A DNA stretch of 64,000 nucleotides from Igneacidithiobacillus sp041146875 (GTDB lineage: Bacteria; Pseudomonadota; Gammaproteobacteria; Acidithiobacillales; Acidithiobacillaceae): contig NZ_JBFRXP010000001.1 of the NCBI RefSeq assembly GCF_041146875.1, positions 124,001-188,000 of the forward strand. Reading direction: 5' to 3'. Each line of letters begins with the position of its first letter. Within the stretch, counting starts at the first letter, position 1. Of the stretch, positions 24,685 through 33,273 are shown one piece after another. The notes under the pieces were generated by a model that was not told the DNA's origin, searched no databases, and saw only the letters and a program-made list of their open reading frames with translations. A program made the translations under genes and the position numbers.

Positions 24685-26043
24685 GTGGGCATTCTGACGA
24701 CCCTGGTCGCCTTTCTCGTCGCCATCAGCATATTGGTGACCTTTCACGAAGCTGGGCATTTCTTTGTCGCGCGCGCGCTCGGTGTACGCATCCTGCGCTT
24801 CAGCGTAGGTTTCGGGCCCGCAATCTGGCAGCGTAGCTTTGGCAAGGACGCCACGGAATTTCGCTTGGCGGCAATTCCTTTCGGCGGTTATGTAAAGATG
24901 TTGGAAGAAAACCCCGAAGAACCCCTGCCGCAGGTAGATCGGGGACGCGCCTTCAATACTCTCGCGCCAGGCAGACGGATGCTGATTGCTGTGGCCGGAC
25001 CGGGAGCAAATTTTCTCCTCGCTATTCTGGTTTATGCCGCAGTCGGCATCATCGGTATTCCCGGTATTGCGCCGATCATCGGTAGTATCGACCCGCATGC
25101 CTTTGTCGCGCAGAACAGTCGCCTGCAGACGGGTGACCGCATTGCCCAGGTCAACGGCGCCGCGGTTCACAACTGGCAGGATCTGCGCGTGCATTTGCTC
25201 GCTGCGGCAGTGAATGAGCAGGCCGCCCGCCTAACCGTGCAAGACTTGGCAGGGCACACACGAGATATTAATCTGCCCTTACAAAAATTGCCTGCAGATA
25301 GTGTGGGCGCAGGATTCTTGTCTGAAATTCTGGGGGTTGGACCGTATTTGCCGCCGGTAGTCGGGTCGGTCTTGCCGCATAGCCCGGCCGCCAGACTGGG
25401 TTTGCAAAAGGGTGACAAAATCATTGCGGTAGCGGGCCGCAAGACCTTCAGCTGGCAAGAGGTAGTGCAGGGCATTGAGGCGGAACCCGCAAAACCGGTG
25501 ACGATCCGGTGGCAGGACCCGCAGGGCACGGTGCGCAGTGGCGAGGTCGCCTTGCAGACGGTGCTTTCCCACGGCAAGACGGAAGGCTATCTGGGGATTA
25601 CCCTTGCGCCCTTGCCCAAATCTCTCATTGTGCTGCATCGCCGGGGGTTTTTTGCCGCGCTGGGCTATGGTGCGCAGCAGACCTGGACCGTCACCAGCCT
25701 CTCTTTGGAGATGATCTGGCGGATGATTCAGGGCACCGTGTCGACAAGCAATATCAGTGGTCCGATCGGCATTGCCGAAGTGGCAGGGCAAAGCTTCGCT
25801 GCTGGCTTCGCCCCCTATCTGAGCTTTCTTGCACTCTTGAGCGTGAGCTTGGGGGTGATCAATCTCTTCCCACTCCCGGTCTTTGATGGCGGTCACATCG
25901 CTTTTGCCATCGCCGAACTCTTGCGTGGGCGCCCGCTGCCTCCCGAGTGGATGCAAAAAGCGCAGATGATCGGTATAGTGCTGATCCTGATGCTTCTATT
26001 CCTCGCCTTGTACAACGACACAGTGAGAATGTTGAAACCGTGA
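24685..26043 (+). CDS. rseP: site-2 protease RseP
   Basis: A 452-aa inner-membrane zinc metalloprotease that performs intramembrane cleavage of anti-sigma-E (RseA) in envelope stress signalling. The zinc motif HEAGH is at residues 21-25. Two PDZ domains lie in the periplasmic middle (e.g. DRIAQVNGAAVHNWQDL and GDKIIAVAGRKTFSWQEV). The third zinc ligand is in INLFPLPVFDGGHIAF, followed by a last membrane segment. GTG 24685 is the start. The gene order dxr-rseP-bamA is conserved in proteobacteria. The stop overlaps the bamA start. Confidence 0.96.
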   Translation: MGILTTLVAFLVAISILVTFHEAGHFFVARALGVRILRFSVGFGPAIWQRSFGKDATEFRLAAIPFGGYVKMLEENPEEPLPQVDRGRAFNTLAPGRRMLIAVAGPGANFLLAILVYAAVGIIGIPGIAPIIGSIDPHAFVAQNSRLQTGDRIAQVNGAAVHNWQDLRVHLLAAAVNEQAARLTVQDLAGHTRDINLPLQKLPADSVGAGFLSEILGVGPYLPPVVGSVLPHSPAARLGLQKGDKIIAVAGRKTFSWQEVVQGIEAEPAKPVTIRWQDPQGTVRSGEVALQTVLSHGKTEGYLGITLAPLPKSLIVLHRRGFFAALGYGAQQTWTVTSLSLEMIWRMIQGTVSTSNISGPIGIAEVAGQSFAAGFAPYLSFLALLSVSLGVINLFPLPVFDGGHIAFAIAELLRGRPLPPEWMQKAQMIGIVLILMLLFLALYNDTVRMLKP

Positions 26044-28391
26044 AGAAAATGCGCCTTCCTTCCCGATCCACCCGGGCTATTACCCTGTCAGCAGCAGTGT
26101 TTTGTGCTTCCAGCTTCGTCTCGGCATGTGCCTTTACTCCTTTTACTGTGCAGAATATCGAGATCAAGGGGTTGCAGCACATCACCCCAGGTACGGTATA
26201 CAACTATCTGCCGATACACATTGGCGAGTCGGTTGACGACGCCATGGCGCAGAAGGCCGTGCAGGATCTCTATTCCACGGGCTTTTTCCAGGATGTGAGT
26301 GTCGCCCGCTCTGGAAATGACCTCGTCGTGGTGGTGAAAGAGCGTCCCATTATCGCCAGTATCGAAACCAAGGGCATCAAGGCCTTTTCCAAGGATGAGG
26401 TGGCGTCCACCCTCAAAGGGATTGGGCTGGAGGTGCGCCATATCTTCAACAAGGCGACCCTCGACCAAGTGGTGCAGGGTTTGCAACAGCAGTACGAGGG
26501 CATGGGCTACTACGATGCCAAAATTACCCCCCATGTCGAGACACTGCCGCGCAATCGTGTTGCTATCCGCATCGACGTGGAGCAGGGACAGCAGGCGACC
26601 ATCAAACAGGTCAACATCATCGGTAACCATGCCTTCAGCGAAGAGCGTCTGCGCGGACTATTCTCCATTGGTGCGCCGGATGCCTTCTCGTTCTTCAGCA
26701 AAAATGATCGTTACTCGCAGGAAAAATTTTCCAAGAGTTTGGAGAAGATCACTAATTTCTATCTCGATCATGGCTATTTGAACTTTGCCATAGAATCGAC
26801 ACAGGTGCAGGTCACCCCAAACCGTCGTTTTGTTTATCTTACGGTAAATGTTCATGAAGGCGATGTGTATCATGTTAGCAAGGTGGATCTGACCGGAGAT
26901 CTGATTCTGCCACGAGAAAAGCTGGAAAAACTCATTGAGATACATCCCGGTGAGCGTTTTTCCAAGGCAAAAATTTTGGCAACGAATAAGGCCATTGCCG
27001 ATGAATTAGGTAACTATGGCTACGCCTTCGCGAGTACCACACCGGTGCCCACCGTCGACCCCAAGACCCATGAAGTGGCCTTGAATTTTCAGGTGGATCC
27101 GCAGCATCGGGTCTATATTCGCCGCATTGAGATCAGTAACAATAATCGTAGTATGGATTATGTGGTACGACGCCAATTTCGGCAGATGGAGGGCTCGCTC
27201 TACAATCGCAGCTTGATCGATCGATCGAAACTGCGTTTGGAACAGACAGGGTTCTACCAGAATGTTACCACCAAGACCGTGCCGGTGCCGGGGCATCCCG
27301 ATCAACTAGATCTGGATGTGGCCGTAGACGAACGTCCAACTGGCTCGTTCAGTGTTGGCGTGGGCTACTCCAATGCCCAGGGCTTTCTCTTTAACGGTTC
27401 CATCACCCAGAAGAATTTTATGGGTACCGGTAATGCCCTATCTTTTTCTGCCAATGTTGGTGGTTTGGGTAGTGCGTTTAACCTGTCTTACACGGATCCG
27501 TATTTTACTCCCGATGGCATCAGCCTCGGCTTCAACGTCTTCCGTAATGATACCAATCTCTCTACCTTGGCAGTGGCACCCTATCAAGAGGTAGATCTGG
27601 GCGGAGCCGTTACCCTGGGTATTCCGGTTATGGAGTATGTGTATGATTACATGTCGTTGGGATACACGAATACCCGGATTACTTTAGACACCAGTAATCC
27701 GATCCCGCTGTATCAAAATTATATCAATAATTACGGGAACACGACGAATTCCGTTACTATCGGCAATGATTTGGTTTATAACACCACCAACTCGCCAATT
27801 TTCCCAACGAAAGGAATTTATAGCAGCTTGTCGCTGAAGGCGGCAGTGCCGCCCGGCAACCTGCGCTGGTACAAGGCGGAGGTGAAAAGCAATTACTATC
27901 ATCCGTTCACTTCCTGGCTGACGGGCGGCCTGGGGCTACGTTATGGCTTCATCAATAGTTTCTCGGGTAAGCCTGTCCCCTTCTTTAACAACTTTTACCT
28001 GGGTGGTCCCTTGACCTTGCCGGGCTATCAGACCTATGCCCTGGGCCCACAAATAGATGGATATCCAGTGGGGGGTACGCGCGAGCTTCTCCTCGACGCC
28101 AATCTGTATTTTCCCTTGCCCGGCTTGGAAGATAACCAGAACTTCCGCATGAACGCTTTTGTTGCCAGCGGCTGGGTGTATGGCGTCAATCCGGTGGCCG
28201 GCAGTACCACAAATTACACCTATTCGAACAACTACTTTCCGAGTTTTGGCGAGATGCGCACAACAGCAGGTATTGGCCTGCTCTGGATCAGCCCGCTCGG
28301 GCCGCTACGGCTGTCCTTGGCCATACCGTTGGACAAAAAGCCGGGGGATCTGACCCAGCCACTGCAGTTTACCGTGGGTAACGCCTTCTGA
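26040..28391 (+). CDS. bamA: outer membrane protein assembly factor BamA
   Basis: The 783-aa central component of the BAM complex, which inserts beta-barrel proteins into the outer membrane. A signal peptide is visible at residues 1-31: basic MKKMRLPSRSTR, then a hydrophobic stretch ending near SACA/F. Five POTRA repeats cover about 32-430, followed by the 16-strand barrel, which ends in a terminal aromatic residue (LQFTVGNAF). The barrel's conserved loop is FLGGPLTLPGY-like (YLGGPLTLPGY). I chose GTG 26040, overlapping the rseP stop, because it gives a proper signal sequence; ATG 26049 is the alternative. Confidence 0.96.
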   Translation: MKKMRLPSRSTRAITLSAAVFCASSFVSACAFTPFTVQNIEIKGLQHITPGTVYNYLPIHIGESVDDAMAQKAVQDLYSTGFFQDVSVARSGNDLVVVVKERPIIASIETKGIKAFSKDEVASTLKGIGLEVRHIFNKATLDQVVQGLQQQYEGMGYYDAKITPHVETLPRNRVAIRIDVEQGQQATIKQVNIIGNHAFSEERLRGLFSIGAPDAFSFFSKNDRYSQEKFSKSLEKITNFYLDHGYLNFAIESTQVQVTPNRRFVYLTVNVHEGDVYHVSKVDLTGDLILPREKLEKLIEIHPGERFSKAKILATNKAIADELGNYGYAFASTTPVPTVDPKTHEVALNFQVDPQHRVYIRRIEISNNNRSMDYVVRRQFRQMEGSLYNRSLIDRSKLRLEQTGFYQNVTTKTVPVPGHPDQLDLDVAVDERPTGSFSVGVGYSNAQGFLFNGSITQKNFMGTGNALSFSANVGGLGSAFNLSYTDPYFTPDGISLGFNVFRNDTNLSTLAVAPYQEVDLGGAVTLGIPVMEYVYDYMSLGYTNTRITLDTSNPIPLYQNYINNYGNTTNSVTIGNDLVYNTTNSPIFPTKGIYSSLSLKAAVPPGNLRWYKAEVKSNYYHPFTSWLTGGLGLRYGFINSFSGKPVPFFNNFYLGGPLTLPGYQTYALGPQIDGYPVGGTRELLLDANLYFPLPGLEDNQNFRMNAFVASGWVYGVNPVAGSTTNYTYSNNYFPSFGEMRTTAGIGLLWISPLGPLRLSLAIPLDKKPGDLTQPLQFTVGNAF

Positions 28392-28921
28392 TGCGGCATT
28401 GGTGGGCAACGTGGATTTTCGTCCTCGGTTGTGGTGTTCTGACCGTACCTTGGGCGCTCGCAGATACCCCAAAAATCGGCTTTGTGGACCTCGACAAGGC
28501 GTTGCGGGAGCTGCCCGAAGCCCAGATTGGGGCGAAAAACCTCAATCAGTTGATTGCCGAGAAAGAAAAGGCGATTGAGCAGAAACAGCAACAGATTGTT
28601 GGCGCGCAAAAGAGCCTGGAGGAAGATTTTCCGAAGCTGAATAATGCGGAGCGGCAAAAACGCGAAGCGCAGTTGCAAGGCATGGTCATGGATTTGCAAA
28701 AACTGCGGCAATCTGCCCAGGATCAAGTCAATTTGGAGCGCAATCAGGTGCTTGAAAATATTCAAGCGCGACTGGTTCGGGTCGTGACGAGAATTGGCAA
28801 ACAAGGGCATTACACACTGATATTAAATGACAAATCGGTGCTCTATGTGAATGGTGCTATTGATCTCACCCAACAGGTGGTTGCCGCCATGGAGAAGCCG
28901 AAGCCCGGGGCGCCAAAATGA
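28391..28921 (+). CDS. skp: periplasmic chaperone Skp/OmpH
   Basis: A 176-aa periplasmic holdase that escorts unfolded outer-membrane proteins to BamA. The N-terminal signal peptide is seen at about 1-24 (WATWIFVLGCGVLTVPWALA). The mature protein begins with KIGFVDLDKALRELPEAQIG, then long charged helices with coiled-coil character (residues ~50-125), and ends with a short beta segment and a Pro/Lys-rich tail. It overlaps the bamA stop by one base and the lpxD start by four. Confidence 0.93.
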   Translation: MRHWWATWIFVLGCGVLTVPWALADTPKIGFVDLDKALRELPEAQIGAKNLNQLIAEKEKAIEQKQQQIVGAQKSLEEDFPKLNNAERQKREAQLQGMVMDLQKLRQSAQDQVNLERNQVLENIQARLVRVVTRIGKQGHYTLILNDKSVLYVNGAIDLTQQVVAAMEKPKPGAPK

Positions 28922-29964
28922 GTGCTTTGGCATTGGTGCAGTACACGCTGGGGGAGTTAGCCGCTGCTCTGCAGTTGCCTTTCCGCGGCGACGCGGCGCT
29001 GGTGTTTCGTGCCATTGCGCCTTTGCTGACTGCGCAAGAGGATGAACTCAGCTTTTTACAGGACGCGAAATATCTGCCGCTCTTGTCGCAAACGCACGCG
29101 GGTGCGTTAATCATTTCTTCCACTTACGTGGAGCAGTATAGCGGCCCAGCCATTTGGACAGACAATCCCTACGCAAGCTTTGCTCGGGCTATGCAGTTGC
29201 TGTATCCCGAAGTAGCGGCGGCGCCCTGGCGTTCGCCGGATGCACGCATCGCCGCAGATGCCCAGGTCGACCCGAGCGCACGCATCGAGGACTTTGTGCA
29301 GATCGGTGCCGGGGCGAAGATTCACGCTGGTGTTTGGTTGGAAAGCGGTGTGGTCATCGGTCCGGGTGTGGAGATTGGCGCCAATTCCCATCTCTATCCG
29401 GGGGTCAAGATTCTCGCAGGGTCGATCCTCGGCGAGCAATGCATTATCCATAGTAACGCCGTTATTGGTGCCGATGGCTTTGGTTTCGCACAAACCGGGG
29501 TAGGATATGAAAAGATCCCGCAGGTTGGGCGGGTGATCCTCGGTACAGGAGTAGAGATTGGCGCCAATACCTGTATCGACCGTGGAGCTCTCGCGGATAC
29601 GATCATTGGCGCTGGGGTGAAAATTGACAACTTGGTTCAGATTGGCCACAACGTTGAAATTGGTGCGGATACCGTGATTGCCGGGCAGACTGGAATTGCC
29701 GGCAGTACCAAAATCGGTCGACGTTGCCGCATTGGTGGTCAGGTAGGCTTTGCGGGACATATTACCATCGCCGATGGCACTATGATTGCCGGTCAAAGTG
29801 CGATAACTCATGACATTCGCCAAGCTGGCGTTTATTCTGGTGTTATTCCCGCACAAGAAGTACGACGCTGGCGACGTACGGTTGCACAACTCAATCGTCT
29901 GGACGGTATCCTGCGCCGCTTGCGCGGCACGACAGGCAATACATCCGATTCCTCTTCCACTTAG
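28918..29964 (+). CDS. lpxD: UDP-3-O-acylglucosamine N-acyltransferase LpxD
   Basis: A 348-aa acyltransferase of the third step of lipid A synthesis, adding the second hydroxyacyl chain. An N-terminal uridine-binding domain (~1-100) is followed by a long left-handed beta-helix of hexapeptide repeats (PSARIEDFVQIGAGAKI onward). The catalytic His is in VQIGHNVEIGADTVIAGQTG, and VIGADGFGFAQTGVGYEKIP is a family block. With GnnA/GnnB nearby, its substrate may carry a 3-amino group already acylated by LpxA. Confidence 0.97.
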   Translation: MSALALVQYTLGELAAALQLPFRGDAALVFRAIAPLLTAQEDELSFLQDAKYLPLLSQTHAGALIISSTYVEQYSGPAIWTDNPYASFARAMQLLYPEVAAAPWRSPDARIAADAQVDPSARIEDFVQIGAGAKIHAGVWLESGVVIGPGVEIGANSHLYPGVKILAGSILGEQCIIHSNAVIGADGFGFAQTGVGYEKIPQVGRVILGTGVEIGANTCIDRGALADTIIGAGVKIDNLVQIGHNVEIGADTVIAGQTGIAGSTKIGRRCRIGGQVGFAGHITIADGTMIAGQSAITHDIRQAGVYSGVIPAQEVRRWRRTVAQLNRLDGILRRLRGTTGNTSDSSST

Positions 29965-29972
29965 GAGTGTTC

Positions 29973-30419
29973 ATGGAAGGTTTTGATATTCATCAGATCC
30001 TGCGTCGTTTACCGCATCGTTACCCGTTCCTTTTAGTTGATCGTATTCTCGACATGGAGCCTGGGAAGCGTCTGCGCGCGATTAAAAATGTGACCATGAA
30101 CGAACCCCATTTTCAGGGTCATTTCCCTGACTTTCCCGTGATGCCGGGGGTCTTGATCATCGAGTCGCTGGCCCAGGCCGCGGCGATTCTTGCCTTCGTA
30201 TCCGAGGATAAGTACGGCGAAAACGCAGCGGTGTACTTCGCTGGTATCGACAAGGCGCGTTTTCGCAAGCCGGTGATCCCGGGCGATCAACTGATTCTGG
30301 CCGCCGAGGTCACTCGCCGCAAGGCCGGTATGTGGCAGATGGAAACCACGGCGACGGTAGACGGCGCGGTGGTTGCCTCAGCTTTGTTGTTGGCCACCTT
30401 GCGCGAGCGTGAGGCATGA
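29973..30419 (+). CDS. fabZ: 3-hydroxyacyl-ACP dehydratase FabZ
   Basis: A 148-aa hot-dog-fold dehydratase of fatty-acid elongation. The active-site His and Glu lie in HFQGHFPDFPVMPGVLIIES and the adjacent LAQAAAILAF. The N-terminal LRRLPHRYPFLLVDRILD and the C-terminal FRKPVIPGDQLIL are standard. I chose ATG 29973, with AGGAG at 29963-29967, over a GTG at 29967. Its position between lpxD and lpxA is the classical one, where it competes with LpxA for hydroxyacyl-ACP. Confidence 0.97.
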   Translation: MEGFDIHQILRRLPHRYPFLLVDRILDMEPGKRLRAIKNVTMNEPHFQGHFPDFPVMPGVLIIESLAQAAAILAFVSEDKYGENAAVYFAGIDKARFRKPVIPGDQLILAAEVTRRKAGMWQMETTATVDGAVVASALLLATLREREA

Positions 30420-31198
30420 GCGCCCAGATTGACGCGCGGGCTGCAGTCGACCCCGCAGCGGCGATCGGCGACGGTTGTGTCATTGGACCCTTCGCGGTTA
30501 TTGGCGCTGGTGTAGAACTCGGCGAGGGCTGTCAGGTAGGCGCCCATGCCCTACTGGAGGGGCCAACGCAGATTGGTCCTCGCAGCCAGATTTTTCCGTT
30601 CGCCTCCATTGGTACTGCTCCACAAGATCTTGGTTATCGTGGTGAGAATACCCGCCTCGAGATTGGCGCGGACAACACCTTTCGCGAATTCGTTACCATC
30701 AATCGCGGCACGGTGAAGGGCGGCGGAGTTACACGCATCGGCTCGCACAACCTGTTCATGGCCTACTGCCACGTGGCGCACGATTGCCAGATTGGTGACC
30801 GGGTGGTGATGGCGAATGCCGCCACGTTGGCGGGGCACGTCATCGTCGAAGACGATGCCATACTCGGCGGGCTTTCGGCGGTACACCAGTTCGCGCGCGT
30901 GGGCGCCCACGCCATTCTTGGTGGTGGCACCATGGCGCCATTGGATATTCCTCCGTACATGATGGCGGCGGGTAACCATGCCCAACTGCACGGTATCAAT
31001 GTGCGCGGCCTCAGTCGGCGCGGCTTTTCCAAAGACCAGATCCATACCCTGAAGCGGGTATACCGCCTGCTCTTCCGCTCCGGGAAATTACTGGAGGAAG
31101 CGATGCAGGAAGTGCTGCACGAGGGCCTCAACGAGCCCGAAGCACAACGTCTACTCGATTTCATTCGCAGCAGTAAACGCGGGATTACCCGGCCATGA
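30416..31198 (+). CDS. lpxA: acyl-ACP--UDP-GlcNAc (or UDP-GlcNAc3N) O/N-acyltransferase LpxA
   Basis: The 260-aa first enzyme of lipid A synthesis. It is a hexapeptide-repeat beta-helix: FREFVTINRGTVKGGGVTRI, NLFMAYCHVAHDCQIGD (catalytic His), and GNHAQLHGINVRGLSRRGFS. A C-terminal helical domain completes it. In A. ferrooxidans, LpxA prefers the 3-amino analogue of UDP-GlcNAc made by GnnA/GnnB and so forms an amide. The same pair of genes follows directly here, so N-acylation at position 3 is likely. Overlaps fabZ and gnnA by four bases each. Confidence 0.96.
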   Translation: MSAQIDARAAVDPAAAIGDGCVIGPFAVIGAGVELGEGCQVGAHALLEGPTQIGPRSQIFPFASIGTAPQDLGYRGENTRLEIGADNTFREFVTINRGTVKGGGVTRIGSHNLFMAYCHVAHDCQIGDRVVMANAATLAGHVIVEDDAILGGLSAVHQFARVGAHAILGGGTMAPLDIPPYMMAAGNHAQLHGINVRGLSRRGFSKDQIHTLKRVYRLLFRSGKLLEEAMQEVLHEGLNEPEAQRLLDFIRSSKRGITRP

Positions 31199-32163
31199 CA
31201 GCATTGCGGACTGGGGTTGTGGGGGTGGGCCATCTGGGGCGCTTTCATGCGCAAAAATACGCCCGAATTTCGCAATTGCAAGGCGTCTATGATGCTAATG
31301 CTGAGCGGGCACGCAGCGTGGCACAGGAGCTTGGCTGTCGCGCCTATGACGATTTGCAAGAATTACTAACTACTGTTGATGCAATTTCCATCGTCACGCC
31401 AACGCTGCACCATCATGCGGTAGCGCGTGCGGCGATCGCCCTTGGCGTACATTGTCTGGTGGAAAAGCCTTTTACCTTTACTTTGGCGGAGGCTGACGAC
31501 CTGCTAAGTCAGGCGATTGCAAACGGGGTAGTGTTGGCAGTGGGGCAGATCGAGCGCGCCCAGGTAGTCATGCAACACCTGCGCGAACAGGGGTTCCCCG
31601 CGCCGCGCTACATCGAGGCCGAGCGCCTTGCGCCATTCAAGCCGCGTTCCCTGGATGTGGACGTGATCATGGACTTGATGATCCATGATCTTGATTTGGT
31701 GCTGATGCTGGGTGCCTCGCCGCTGCAAGAAGTGCGTGCCGTGGGTGTGGCAGCGGTGACGGACCAAGCGGACATGGCCAATGCCTGGGTCACCTTGGCC
31801 AATGGCAGTGTGGCGAATCTTGCCGCCTCGCGGGTGGTACGTGAAGCGGTGCGGCGCATGCGGATCTTTTGGCCGGATCGTTATGCTTCGGTCGATTTCA
31901 TGCAAAATCGCTTGACCTTTTATCGGCGTGGATCAGGGCAGGTGCCGGGAATCCCTGGCGTTCAGGAAGAGGTAGTTGATCTGCAACCCAGTGATGCCCT
32001 AGAGGCAGAAATCTCCGCCTTCCTCGCCGCGGTTGCCGGTCAGGGGAGGGTGCTCTGTAGTGGTGAGGAAGGGCGCGCTGCCTTGGCCGCTGCCCTTGCC
32101 GTACGCCAGTCCGTTGGCGCATTTTTGTCAGAATCCAACTATCCGCACTCCTCGGGAGCATAA
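31195..32163 (+). CDS. gnnA: Gfo/Idh/MocA oxidoreductase, probable UDP-GlcNAc 3-dehydrogenase GnnA
   Basis: A 322-aa NAD-dependent oxidoreductase. The Rossmann loop is TGVVGVGHLGRFHAQKYARI, and the Gfo/Idh/MocA motif HCLVEKPFTFTLAEADDLL carries the conserved EKP. VIMDLMIHDLDLVLML includes the active-site His-Asp region. GnnA of A. ferrooxidans oxidises the 3-hydroxyl of UDP-GlcNAc so that GnnB can transaminate it. The identification rests on family plus exact position between lpxA and lpxB; sequence identity was not computed. It overlaps the lpxA stop by four bases. Confidence 0.87.
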   Translation: MTALRTGVVGVGHLGRFHAQKYARISQLQGVYDANAERARSVAQELGCRAYDDLQELLTTVDAISIVTPTLHHHAVARAAIALGVHCLVEKPFTFTLAEADDLLSQAIANGVVLAVGQIERAQVVMQHLREQGFPAPRYIEAERLAPFKPRSLDVDVIMDLMIHDLDLVLMLGASPLQEVRAVGVAAVTDQADMANAWVTLANGSVANLAASRVVREAVRRMRIFWPDRYASVDFMQNRLTFYRRGSGQVPGIPGVQEEVVDLQPSDALEAEISAFLAAVAGQGRVLCSGEEGRAALAAALAVRQSVGAFLSESNYPHSSGA

Positions 32164-32166
32164 GCA

Positions 32167-33273
32167 ATGGAACAACAGATCCCCATGGTCGATTTACGCG
32201 CCCATTTCGCGCCATTGCGTGCGGAGATTTTGGAAGGAGTTGGAGAAATCCTTGATCAGGCAGGATTTATTCTTGGTGCTCACGGGCGAAGCCTGGAGGC
32301 GGAACTTTCCGAATATCTTGGGGTGGCGCATGGCGTGGGCTGTGCTTCGGGTACTGATGCCCTGCTCTTGGCGTTGCGTGCTTTGGATATCGGTCCGGGG
32401 GATGAGGTCATCGTCCCCACTTTTACTTTTATTGCCACGGCCGAGGCTGTGCGCTACGTTGGTGCGACGCCGGTTTTTGCGGATGTTGATGCAGAATACT
32501 TCTGCGTAACCGCAGAAAGTGTCGCGCCTTTGATCAGCAAGCGCACCCGCGCCATCATCCCAGTGCATCTCTATGGCCAGCCCGCGCCCATGCCCGAGCT
32601 ACTGCAGCTCGCAGAGCAGCACGGCATTCCATTGATCGAAGACATGGCACAAGCCATCGGCGCTCGCTTCAATGATCAGCGTGTTGGCAGTTTTGGACGC
32701 CTTGCTTGTGTTTCCTTCTTCCCCAGTAAAAACCTGGGCGGTGCAGGGGATGGTGGTATGGTCTTTACCCAGGATGAAGCGCTGGCCACGCGCCTGCGTG
32801 GTTTGCGCAACCACGGTTCCTGGCAGACCTATGAGCATGAGGTGCTGGGTTACAACAGCCGCCTCGATGAAATTCAGGCGCTGATTCTGCGCAAACTGTT
32901 TCGCCAGATGGATGAATACAACGCCGGTCGACGACGTGCTGCCGGTCTCTACGATGCCGCCCTGCAGGATTTGTCACTGCAAGTCCCGATGCGACGTGCG
33001 GGGGCCGAGCATGTCTTCCATCAATACACGATTCAGATTGATGAGCGTGATGCCCTGCGTGCGCGTTTGCATGCTGAGAAAATTGGCTGCGGTGTGTATT
33101 ACCCGATCCCCTGTCACCAGCAGCGGGCCTTTGCCGACCTCGCACCCAGCCATTGCCCGGTGGCGGAGCGACTGAAGGAGAGAGTGCTGTCGCTGCCGAT
33201 GTTCCCCGAGCTGAGTTCCGCTCAGGTGGAGCGTATCGCCGGAGTGATTCGCGCGCATCTGCAGGGCGGATGA
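32167..33273 (+). CDS. gnnB: DegT/DnrJ/EryC1 aminotransferase, probable GnnB
   Basis: A 368-aa PLP sugar aminotransferase of fold type I. Family blocks are IPMVDLRAHFAPLRAEILEG, GVGCASGTDALLLALRALDI, LIEDMAQAIGARF and SFFPSKNLGGAGDGGMVFT, in which the Lys of SKN binds PLP. The GnnB role is to convert the 3-keto sugar from GnnA to UDP-GlcNAc3N, using glutamate as donor, giving a lipid A with four amide-linked chains. The alternative is a general nucleotide-sugar transaminase for surface polysaccharide, but the lpxA-gnnA-gnnB-lpxB order argues for lipid A. Confidence 0.87.
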   Translation: MEQQIPMVDLRAHFAPLRAEILEGVGEILDQAGFILGAHGRSLEAELSEYLGVAHGVGCASGTDALLLALRALDIGPGDEVIVPTFTFIATAEAVRYVGATPVFADVDAEYFCVTAESVAPLISKRTRAIIPVHLYGQPAPMPELLQLAEQHGIPLIEDMAQAIGARFNDQRVGSFGRLACVSFFPSKNLGGAGDGGMVFTQDEALATRLRGLRNHGSWQTYEHEVLGYNSRLDEIQALILRKLFRQMDEYNAGRRRAAGLYDAALQDLSLQVPMRRAGAEHVFHQYTIQIDERDALRARLHAEKIGCGVYYPIPCHQQRAFADLAPSHCPVAERLKERVLSLPMFPELSSAQVERIAGVIRAHLQGG